From assembly GCA_028865845.1 (NCBI GenBank), contig JAGWJK010000242.1, positions 1 to 6,720 of the forward strand: a stretch of DNA of 6,720 nucleotides, read 5' to 3'. Positions 1 to 6,720 of this stretch are shown here, one piece after another; position 1 is the first letter of the stretch; each line of letters starts with the position of its first letter. Below the pieces are notes generated by a model. That model saw only the letters and a program-made list of their open reading frames with translations, had not been told where the DNA came from and ran no database searches. This stretch comes from Rhizobiaceae bacterium (GTDB lineage Bacteria; Pseudomonadota; Alphaproteobacteria; Rhizobiales; Rhizobiaceae). Made by a program: the position numbers and the translations under genes.

Positions 1-108
1 CGGCGCAGGTGCCTGCGGTTGCGGGCGTGGAGCTGCGGCCTGCGCCGGGGCAGGTGCCGCCGGGCGCGGACGTGGTGCCGGCTGGGCGTCGGCGAGCGCA
101 CGGGCCGA
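1..108 (-). other. Start of Pro/Ala/Gln-rich, probably disordered tail
   Basis: From residue 2205 the composition changes abruptly to Pro, Ala, Gln and Arg, with pieces such as DAQPAPRPRP and PRPQPQAPAP. Such stretches are normally disordered linkers. The DNA becomes very GC-rich here. The segment runs off the window at position 1, so its length and anything beyond it are unknown. Confidence 0.85.
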
Positions 109-3100
109 CGGCTCGGAGATTTCCAGATGCTGGGTCGAACGGCCGACAATCTGCGAAATATCCTGCAGAGCCTTGATCTGTTCGGCGACGGCGCGGCGCA
201 TGGCTGCGGCGCTTTCCTTGGCCTCTTCCGGCAGGTCGAAGGCACCGCGCTTCAGTTCGTTGCGGGTAAGATCGAGTTCCCTGCGGATGTCGCCCGCCGA
301 GCGGCGGATCTCGTCGGTGGCGCCGGAGAAACGGCCGATCGCCTCGTCGACGGCGACGCGCATGGTGTCGCGCAGCTGCTGTGCCGTGGTGTCCGAGGTC
401 TTGCCGGCATCAGCCAACATGGTCTCGACATCGGCCAGCGATGCCGAAAGGCCGCCGCGAAGTCGGTTGGTCAGCTCGCCGGAGCGGCGCTCGGCATTTG
501 CGAAGGTGTTGTCGATGGTCTGGTTGGCTTCTTCGCCGGCCTTCTGCAGTGAGCCACGCATGGCTTCCGCGGCCTGCTCGGCGCGGTTCTCGGCTTCGGA
601 GAGAACACGGCCGATATCGGCGAAGGAGGACTGTACGCCCTGGCGCAGATTGCCGGTCACCTGGTTGGAACGTTGCTCGGCGCGGTCGAAGGCGCTTTCC
701 ACCATGTTGCCGAGGGCGCGCATGGTGTTTTCGATCTCTTCCGAACGATGAACCAAGCCGACCGCGAGGTTCTGCAGGGCGGTTTCGCGTTCTTCCAGCG
801 TCGAGACCAGGTTCGATTGCGCGGCGCCGAGAAGCTGCGATGCCTGCGACAGAACCTTGGAGTGCTCGTCGAAGCGGCCGATGATGCCGCCGACCTGCGA
901 CAGTGTCTTGCCGGAAATATCCGACAGCTTGTCGACCTTGCCTTCGAGAAGGCGCGTCGACGCCGAGACCATTTCCGACGCCCTGTTTGCCGAGTCTGCA
1001 AAGCGTGCCGAGGTGGTGCTGAGACGGCCGTCGACGGTGGCGAATTCCTCGGCGGCGCTGCTCAGCATGCCGACGATGGTGGTGTTGTTTTCCGCCAGCC
1101 GCTCGATGATGCCGTTGACGCTGGCGAGCAGGTTGTTCTCCAGCGCGCTGACGGCGTTTGCGGCATGTTCGGTGCGGGCCGAGATGGCTGCGAGCGTATC
1201 GTTGGTGCGCGAGGCGATAGCGTTGATCAGGGCGGCATTTTCGCTGCGCAGACGATCGCTGCTCTGCTGTGCGGCAGCGGTGATGAGGGCTGCTGCCTCC
1301 TGGCCGGTTGCGGCATAGCTCTCGACGATCGGGCGGGCCTTTTCCTCGATGATGCGCGACAGTTCGCTCGAACGGCCTGCAAGCATGGAGTTGAGTTCGC
1401 GGGTGCGTTCGTCGAGCGAGGAGCGGATGGATGTGCCACGCGCTTCCAGGGCCTTGTCGACGTCGGCAAGCGTCGAATTGATCTCGCGAGCCTGTTCTTC
1501 AAGGTTGGTGCGGATAGCGGCGCTGCGGTCGTCGAGGGCACGCTCGACCTTGGACATGGTCGAGGCGATCTGTTCGCTGCCACCGGCGAGGGCATCGCGG
1601 ATGGCGGTGCCGCGGGTTTCGAGCGACTGCTCTGCGGAGGTCAGGACTTGCGAGATCGCGTTGACCTGCTTGCCGACCAGGCCCTCGGCCTCCGCAACCT
1701 TGTTGATGATGGCGTTGCCGGCTTCGGAGAAGGTCTGCGCGACAGCTGCCGCCTGGCCTGCCAGCCGGTTGTGCGTCTCGGAAACCCGGGTGACGATTTC
1801 CTCCGAGCGATCGCTCATGGCGCGGGTGAAGGCATCGCTGCGGCTGCCGAGATCGTCGGCGAACTGCTGGCCGGTGCGGGCAAGCAGGTCGGCGGTGCGT
1901 GTCGCTTCGCTGTCCATGCCCTGTGCCGCGTCGGCGACGGCAGTGCGCAGCGTCGTGGCAAGATTGGTCGCCTTGCCCTCGATGGTGCGGTTGACGGCTT
2001 CGAGACCGACGTTCAGGGCGCGGTCCATGGTCGACAGGCGTTCCTCGAGGCGGGCACTGCCGCTGTCGAGCGCCTGGCTGAGGCTGTTGGTACGGCTGTC
2101 GAGAGCCTGGTTGAGATTGCTCGTGCGGCTGTCCAGCGCGTGGCTCAGAGTGGTGGTGCGGCTGTCGATCGCATCGGCCAGGGTCGACAGACGGCTGTCG
2201 AGCGTCGAGGCGATGCGGGCGGCGGCTTCGTCACCGGAACGGTCGATATGCGCAGCACCGCTTGCCAGCGTATCGGACAGGCGGTTGCCAGCCGCATCGA
2301 CCTGGGCTGCAACGCCGCCGACACCTTCATGGATGCGGTTTTCCAGGGCCGAGAGACTGGCTTCGACGCGCGAGCCGGTTTCGGCAAAGCGGCCGGTCAT
2401 GCCTTCGATCGACTGGTTAAGATTGGCCGAGAAAGTCTCAGCCGAACGGGTGATGTCGCCTGCAGCCTGCTGGATGCGACCGGCAATATCGCCAGCGCCG
2501 CTGTGCAGGCGGTCTTCGAGGGCACGGGCGCTGGCGTCGATCGTCTGGCGCAGCGACGCTTCGCGGTCCTCCAGCGACATTTCCAACATGCTGGCGCTGG
2601 TGGCAATCGAGGTGCCAATAGCCGTCGCCTGCTCAGCGAGCGTATTGTCGATGTGGCTATGGGCGTCGCGCAGCGTCAGGCTGATGGCATTGCTGCGGTC
2701 TTCCAGCGTGGAGCGCATGCGCTCGTAGGCGGAAGCCAGGCTTTCGTCCATCTGCGACAGGCCGACGCCGAGCGTGTTTTCCAGTTGGCGTGTCGTGCTT
2801 GCCAGCGCATTTTCGACGCGCGCCGCCGAGCCGCCGATAACGGTCTCGATACGGTCGCCGCTGTTGCCGAGAAGGCTGGAAAGCGCGTTGGTGTGTGTGG
2901 TCAGCGAGCGCTCCAGGCGCTCCTGGTTTTCGGTGTAGGCGGTGTTGATCGCTTCGGCCTTGTCGCCGAAAGCGCCGGCAACGCGGGCTTCCGCACCGGC
3001 AACACCTTCGAGAAGCGCATGGGCGCGTGATTCCAGGGCGGAATCGAAGCGGCTCTGGTTTTCGGCAAGCGTGATGGCGAAAGCCATGCTCTTGTCGTCG

Positions 3101-6100
3101 AGCGTGTCGGTCAGTGCAGCGTGGCCGCTATTGACGGCGTTGGCGATCGATTCGGCGCCGCTTGCCAGGGTTTCCTCGATGCGGGCCTGGTTGTCGGAAA
3201 GAGCAATGGCGAGCGCAAGGGTCTTGTCGTCGAGGCTGTTGATGATCTTGTCATGCGTACCGGCGACGGTGTTGGCAAGGGCGTCCAGACGGCCGGAAAG
3301 CGTATCCTCGATGCGAGCCTGCGTCTCGGAGAGGGAAATGGCGAGAGCCATTGCCTTTTCGTCCAGCGTGTCTGCGAGCGAACCGTGGCTGCCGGTGACG
3401 GCGCTGGTGATGGCTTCGGCGCGATGGGCGAGCGCTTGTTCAAGCTGCATCTGGCCATTCGACAGCGCGGCGGTGAGCGCCCTGGTCCGGTCGTCCATGG
3501 TGTTGGCCACACCTTCGGCATGTCCCGACAGGGTGTCTTCCAGACGGGACTGGCTTTCGGACAGGGTGATGGCAAGCGCCATCGTTTTGTCATCGAACGC
3601 GTCTGCGAGCTTGGAATGGGTATCGGCGATGGCGCTGGCAAGGCCGTCGACGCGACCCGACAGGGTCTCTTCGAGGCGCGAGCGGCTGTCGGTGAGGGTC
3701 GCGGCAAGACCACGGGTCTTGTCGTCCATCGTGTTGGCGACGCTGTCGGCATATCCGGACAGCGTATCTTCCAGGCGGGACTGGCTTTCCGACAACGCGA
3801 CGGCGAGCGCCATCGTCTTGTCGTCGAGCGCATCGGCAAGCTTGGAATGGGTATCGGCGATGGCGCTGGTCATGCCTTCGACGCGGCCGGACAAGGTCTC
3901 TTCCAGGCGCGAGCGGCTGTCGGAAAGAGCCGCGGCAAGTGCTCTGGTCTTGTCGTCCAGCGTGCTGGCAAGGGCCTTGTGCGTGCCGGCAATGGCGTCC
4001 GCCACACCTTCGACGCGACCCGACAGCGTGTCCTCGAGGCGCGACTGGCTTTCGGAAAGGGCAACGGCCAATGCCATCGTCTTGTCGTCGAGCGTTTCGG
4101 CAAGCTTGGTATGTGGATCGGTTATTGCGCTCGTCAGGCCTTCGACGCGGCCGGACAAGGTATCTTCAAGGCGCGACTGGCTCTCCGACAGGGCGACGGC
4201 GAGCGCCATCGTCTTGTCGTCAAGGGTTTCGGCAAGCTTGGAATGGGTATCGGTGATCGCCGAAGTCAGACCTTCGACGCGGCCAGACAGTGTGTCCTCG
4301 AGACGCGACTGGCTTTCCGACAGGGCGACGGCGAGGGCCATCGTCTTGTCGTCAAGCGTTTCGGCAAGCTTGGCGTGTGTGCCGGAGATCGCGGACGTCA
4401 GGCCCTCGACGCGGCCGGCAAGCGTGTCTTCGATGCGGGACTGGCTGTCGGACAGGGCAATGGCCAGCGCCATCGTCTTGTCGTCAAGCGTTTCAGCGAG
4501 CTTGGCGTGGGTATCGGAGATCGCGGATGTCAGCCCCTCGACGCGGCCGGCAAGCGTGTCCTCGATGCGGGACTGGCTGTCGGACAGGGCGATCGCGAGA
4601 GCCATCGTCTTGTCGTCGAACGTATCGGCGAGCTTGGAATGGGTGTCGGCGATGACGCTCGTCAGGTTTTCGGTGCGGCTTGCCAATGCATCTTCGATGC
4701 GGGACTGACTGTCGGACAAAGCGATTGCCAGCGCCATGGCCTTGTCGTCGAGAGTATCGGCCAGTCTCGTGTGCGTATCGGCAACCGTGCTGGCAATAGC
4801 GTCGGCACGGCTTGCCAGCGTGTTCTCGAGGCGCAGCTGATTTTCAGCCAGCGAAATCGCCAACATCGAGGTGCGCTCGTCGAGAGCCGCGGTCAGGTTC
4901 TCGTGCGTGCCGGAAACGGCGTTGATGATGCCGGCGGAGCGTTCGGCAAGCGTCTGCTCGAAGCGCGTCTGGTTTTCGGACAGCGCGCCGAACAAGGTGC
5001 TGCTGCGCTCAGCCATGACCGCGTCGATGCGCTCATGCGCGGAGCTCAGCGCCTGGGTGATTTCGCCGGCGCGGGTGGACAGCGTCGTGTTGAGTTCGCT
5101 TGCGCGGCCGAGGAAGGTATTGGTGAGCTCGCTTGTTCCCTTGTTGAGGGCAGAGGAGATGTCCGAGGTCGCGGTCTGCAGCGACCTGGTGAACTCGCCG
5201 GAGTGGGTGGCAAGCGTTTCGGTCAATTCGCTGGAGCGACCGGCGAAGGCGGAATTCAGCTCCTCGGTTCCGCTCTGCAGCGCGGCAGAAACGTCACGGG
5301 TCGCACCCTGGACAGCCGACGTGAAGGCGCCGGCATGGGTCGAAAGCGCGCTGTTGAATTCGTTGGCGCCGGTGTTCAGTGCAGCCGAAATTCCCGTCGT
5401 TGCGCCGTGAAGGGCGGAGGTGATTTCATCGGCCTTGGAGGCGATCGAGGATTCCAGCACTTCCTGGCTGGTGGCAAGCGTCGTTGCCAGCGCAAGCGAC
5501 TGGTCGGTCAGCGACGAGCCGATGCGCTCGATGCTCGAATTCAGAATCTCGTCAATGGCTTCCGAGCTGCCGCTCAACGTTTGGTTGATCTTGGCAAGGC
5601 TCTCCGTCAGCTTCGTGTCCAGCGAACCGGCGCGCTTGTCGAAGGCAGAGGTAAATTCGGCAACCCGCTCGTCGAACGTGGTCGAAAGCTGCGCCACGGT
5701 CGACTGCATGCGCTCCTCGAAGAAGCCCTGGCGCAGGTCGATATCCATGATGGTATCGTCGGTGGTCGACTGCAGGCTCTGGCGGAAGCTCGCGCCCTTT
5801 TCGTCGAGCGACTTGTTGAGCTTCGAAAGCACGGTGTCGAGCGTGCTTGTGATGGTGCGTTCGCCGCCGGTCAGGCTTTCGCTGATTTCGCGGGTGCGGG
5901 CGACCAGCGTCTCGTTGAGCTGGCGGGCGCGATCGTTCAGCGCCGCGTTCAGTTTTTCGGTATTCGCATCGAGCGTCGAAGCCCGGGTCTCGAATTGGCC
6001 GAGCAATTCGCTCCCGCGCTTGTTGAGCGTCGAGGAGAGCGTTTCAAGCCGCGAGTCGAATTCCTGGGTGAGGGCTGCGCCCGACGCATTCAGGTTCTGA

Positions 6101-6720
6101 AGCAGGCTGTCGGTCTTGGCCGCAAGCAGGCTGCCCAGAGCTTCGACGACCGTGTCGGACTTTTCCATCAGCGTCGCGGCGCGCGTGTCGATCATCGAGG
6201 CGAAGGCTTCGCCCGATGTCGACAGCCGCACGGCGATTTCTTCCGTCGCGAGTGAGAGATCTTCCTTGATCTGGTCATGGACGCCGGCGATCGACGAGCG
6301 GATGCGTTCTGCGTGGTTGACGATGGCGTCGCGCTCGGAGCCGAGTTCATGCACGAGGCCGCGCACACGAAGCTCATTGTCGGCATAGCTGCGTTCCAGC
6401 GCGTTCACTTCGGTATGAACAAGCGTTTCAAGCTCGGTGGCGCGTGCGATCGTGCGCTCGATGCCCTCGTTCATGGCCGAGACTTCGCGGCGAACGGCCT
6501 GGCCGACCGTCATTATGCGCTCGGAGGCGACGGTTTCCGGTTCTGCAAGGCGAAGGGCGACTTCCGCCATGGTGCGAGCTGCGTTGCGCATGTCCTGCGC
6601 GCGCGAAATCATCATGCCGAAGGCATAGAAAAGCAGGACGGGAACGACGATACCGACGAGGCAGGCAATCAGGCCGGGTAGGGCGGTGATGTCGGAAACC
6701 GAGTGAATGTTCCAGATCTG
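1..6720 (-). CDS. gpr: Giant polar-growth coiled-coil protein, GPR/RgsE family (apolipoprotein-like repeats); internal fragment, both ends outside window
   Basis: The frame read from 6720 to 1 has no stop in 2,240 codons; start and stop both lie outside. Residue numbers here count from 6720. Order of parts: transmembrane segment (14-38), conserved membrane-proximal region (41-143), 11-residue repeats (144-1885) with a 44-residue super-repeat core (437-1426), helical region (1886-2160), FDLPEEA-type segment (2161-2204), Pro/Ala-rich tail (2205 on). The only Trp (3) and only Cys (20) sit at the membrane end. In the family as I know it, GPR/RgsE is a membrane-anchored scaffold that forms a ring at the growing pole of Rhizobiales and is needed for unipolar growth; that role is inferred here from architecture. 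The name rests on recognition, not on a search. The alternative is a related apolipoprotein-like or TipN-like scaffold. The reading frame is near certain; the family assignment is probable. Confidence 0.9.
109..240 (-). other. Conserved C-terminal FDLPEEA-type segment
   Basis: Residues 2161-2204 begin FDLPEEAKESAAAMRRAVAE and continue with QIKALQDISQIVGRSTQHLE and ISEP. The proline in the LPEE turn is the first since residue 1810 or so. The preceding residues, around RRELDLTRNELKRGA, are strongly charged. I recall this segment as a conserved mark near the C-terminus of large rhizobial apolipoprotein-like proteins, just before a proline-rich tail. A docking role is possible but unproven. Confidence 0.6.
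241..1065 (-). other. Long helical region with weakened repeat period
   Basis: Residues 1886-2160 remain rich in Ala, Glu, Arg, Ser and Leu and contain no proline, so they should be helical, but the 11-residue register is hard to follow. Recognisable pieces include LSQVGGIIGRFDEHSKVLS, NLVSTLEERETALQNL, NQVTGNLRQGVQSSFADIGR and ELTNRLRGGLSASLADVET. The composition fits a coiled coil joining the repeats to the conserved C-terminal segment. No enzymatic motif is visible. Confidence 0.6.
1066..2442 (-). repeat. C-terminal array of 11-residue repeats with 7-residue interruptions
   Basis: After residue 1426 the 44-residue super-period is lost, but 11-residue units continue, for example LRTAVADAAQG, LGSRSDAFTRA, LDDRSAAIRTN, LDERTRELNSM, LAGRSSELSRI and IASRTNDTLAA. 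Seven-residue pieces interrupt them: GSRVEAS (2356-2376), ATNLATT (1951-1971), GNAIINK (1699-1719), MSKVERA (1537-1557), GTSIRSS (1417-1437) and NTTIVGM (1066-1086). Mixed 11- and 7-residue spacing is typical of long coiled coils with changing supercoil. Confidence 0.75.
2038..2202 (-). repeat. Five consecutive LDSR-type 11-mers (33 bp tandem repeat)
   Basis: Five adjacent units begin LDSRLSTL, IDSRTTTL, LDSRTSNL, LDSRTNSL and LDSGSARL. The period is exactly 33 bp with no super-period, and the DNA of the middle units is visibly similar (gctgtc followed by gag or cag at each unit boundary on the plus strand). This is the clearest local case of expansion by single 11-mers, unlike the four-unit expansion in the core. 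Confidence 0.85.
3499..3729 (-). repeat. 231 bp composite repeat, copy B (44 + 33 residues)
   Basis: This is the second copy of the 77-residue composite. It opens MDDKTRGLAAT, keeps SRSRLEET and DTHSKLADA, and ends with a three-quarter unit LSGHAEGVANT. It differs from copy A at 13 residues, most of them conservative. In both copies the second unit lacks the fourth 11-mer (the DTH-x-KLAET part), so that loss predates the duplication. Confidence 0.85.
3730..3960 (-). repeat. 231 bp composite repeat, copy A (44 + 33 residues)
   Basis: This copy holds a full 44-residue unit of variant type (LDDKTRALAAA opening, SRSRLEET, GRVEGMTSA, DTHSKLADA) followed by a three-quarter unit ending in LSGYADSVANT. 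It aligns without gaps to the next 77 residues (copy B, 3499-3729), with 64 of 77 identical by hand count. It is therefore a higher-order duplication on top of the 132 bp period. Confidence 0.85.
5413..6291 (-). repeat. N-terminal array of divergent 11-residue (33 bp) repeats
   Basis: From residue 144 the protein divides into 11-residue units with a hydrophobic residue at position 1 and usually at position 8. Examples are IAGVHDQIKED, IDTRAATLMEK, FDSRLETLSST, LNDRARQLNET, FDERVAEFTSA and LTDQSLALATT. Many units carry a D/N-x-R/K motif at positions 2-4. The register runs to 5413 with one visible 7-residue interruption (TEKLNAA, 5941-5961). Sequence identity between units is low, so this part is old and diverged. 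The pattern matches hendecad coiled coils or apolipoprotein-type amphipathic helix. Confidence 0.8.
6292..6600 (-). other. Membrane-proximal conserved cytoplasmic region
   Basis: Residues 41-143 follow the membrane helix directly. They contain AQDMRNAARTMAEVALRLAE, the turn-like PETVASERI, then VGQAVRREVSAMNEGIER and a charged helix with VHTEVNALERSYADNELRVR. The segment is predicted helical but does not keep the 11-residue period that starts at residue 144. I recognise this type of sequence next to the membrane segment of large apolipoprotein-like or TipN-like proteins of alphaproteobacteria. A role in partner binding or polar targeting would be inference. Confidence 0.65.
6607..6681 (-). 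other. Transmembrane segment near the N-terminus
   Basis: Residues 14-38 form an uncharged stretch of about 25 residues rich in Leu, Ile, Val, Phe and Gly, with core LIACLVGIVVPVLLFYAF, followed by a Ser-Arg and then charged residues. This fits one membrane-spanning helix with the repeat domain on the cytoplasmic side (Arg immediately after it, by the positive-inside rule). The preceding residues QIWNIHSVSD are polar and could be a short periplasmic loop after an earlier membrane helix beyond 6720. That earlier helix is inferred, not seen. Confidence 0.85.

Larger units (their letters stand above)
3499..4752 (-). repeat. Homogeneous core of the 132 bp repeats
   Basis: These ten units are close to identical in protein sequence, differing mainly by conservative swaps (I/V, D/E, L/I, S/A). 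On the plus strand the string ccatcgtcttgtcgtc recurs once per 132 bp at about 3811, 4075, 4207, 4339, 4471 and 4603. By hand comparison, 4309-4440 and 4441-4572 differ at about 14 of 132 bases. This is the part of the gene most likely to have expanded recently and to vary in copy number between strains. Confidence 0.88.
2443..5412 (-). repeat. 44-residue (132 bp) super-repeat block made of four 11-mers
   Basis: Residues 437-1426 show a 44-residue period. The typical unit opens with L/F-DDKTMAL, continues with SQSR-L/I-EDT, then GRVEGLTSA, then DTH-x-KLAET, each part being one 11-mer. Unit starts on the minus strand fall at 5313, 5181, then (after a single extra 11-mer at 5017-5049) 5016, 4884, 4752, 4620, 4488, 4356, 4224, 4092, 3960, 3828 (33 residues only), 3729, 3597 (33 only), 3498, 3366, 3234, 3102, 2970, 2838, 2706 and 2574. 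A further 33-residue unit begins at 5412. Units outside about 3499-4752 lose the DDKTMAL and DTH-K signatures progressively. Confidence 0.92.

Noticed and set aside
673..3030. Plus-strand open frame of 785 codons
   Set aside because: It is exactly antisense and in register with the minus-strand gene. Its product is a Gly/Arg/Asp/Cys-rich mixture with no recognisable domain, and its openness is explained by rare TTA/CTA/TCA use on the sense strand.
3111..3839. Minus-strand frame of 242 codons and similar short minus-strand frames (657-1001, 1227-1595, 3870-4103)
   Set aside because: They are out of frame with the main gene on the same strand and yield Arg/Pro/Thr/Ser-rich products typical of shifted reading of GC-rich DNA.
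2942..4708. Plus-strand frame of 588 codons rich in Ser, Arg and Ala with tandem repeats (SASLEWVS-like)
   Set aside because: This is another antisense frame over the repeat core, in a different register. The repetition comes from the sense-strand array, and there is no independent coding evidence.
2443..5412. CRISPR array or non-coding satellite as explanation of the 132 bp periodicity
   Set aside because: Units are contiguous with no spacers, the period is a multiple of three, the reading frame stays open throughout, and differences between units are mostly synonymous. This is a coding tandem repeat.
3121..6255. Plus-strand open frame of 1,044 codons with repeated AFDAAGQ-like and GDGERHRLVV-like pieces
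   Set aside because: The repeats are the reverse complement of the 132 bp coding repeats. The start is a GTG with no convincing ribosome binding site, and composition does not resemble a real protein. It is a shadow of the minus-strand gene.
1..6720. Methyl-accepting chemotaxis protein, because of the long Ala/Ser/Thr/Glu-rich helices after a membrane segment
   Set aside because: I see no HAMP domain and no conserved signalling hairpin tip, the period is 11 rather than 7 residues, and the length is far beyond that family.
1..6720. A true kinesin, as such proteins are sometimes labelled
   Set aside because: No P-loop or motor motif is visible. The label reflects coiled-coil similarity only.
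6601..6720. Start of the gene within the window (ATG codons near the membrane segment, about 6607-6612)
   Set aside because: The frame is open upstream through 6720 and the membrane helix would be cut by such a start. The true start must lie beyond the window.

Overview
The whole window lies inside one very large gene on the minus strand. Read from position 6720 down to 1, it stays open for 2,240 codons, with neither its start nor its stop in view. I translated it end to end by hand and found no stop codon. It is GC-rich, its third positions are mostly G or C, and it almost never uses TTA, CTA or TCA codons. Its protein architecture points to an alphaproteobacterium of the Rhizobiales (Rhizobium, Agrobacterium or Sinorhizobium type). 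The best match I can name from memory is the giant apolipoprotein-like, coiled-coil polar growth protein called GPR (growth pole ring) in Agrobacterium and RgsE in Sinorhizobium. Genome annotations often label it 'kinesin-like protein' or 'apolipoprotein A1/A4/E domain protein'.

Layout from protein N-terminus to C-terminus (high to low coordinates): a hydrophobic transmembrane segment (6607-6681); a conserved membrane-proximal cytoplasmic region (6292-6600); a variable array of 11-residue units (5413-6291); a large block in which four 11-mers form a 44-residue (132 bp) super-unit, most uniform at 3499-4752 (whole block 2443-5412); a second array of 11-residue units interrupted by 7-residue inserts, including five consecutive LDSR-type units (1066-2442); a long helical region with weaker periodicity (241-1065); a conserved FDLPEEA-type segment (109-240); and the start of a Pro/Ala/Gln-rich tail (1-108).

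There is no intergenic DNA, so no promoter, terminator, RNA gene, mobile element or CRISPR array could be supported. The long plus-strand open frames are antisense shadows. They exist because the sense strand uses only four TCA/CTA codons and no TTA in 2,240. I see no new multi-gene system. The notable content is the internal architecture: a nearly proline-free 11-residue repeat domain, a nested 33 bp / 132 bp / 231 bp repeat hierarchy that looks like recent local expansion, and a length that already exceeds the roughly 2,100 residues I recall for the Agrobacterium protein.
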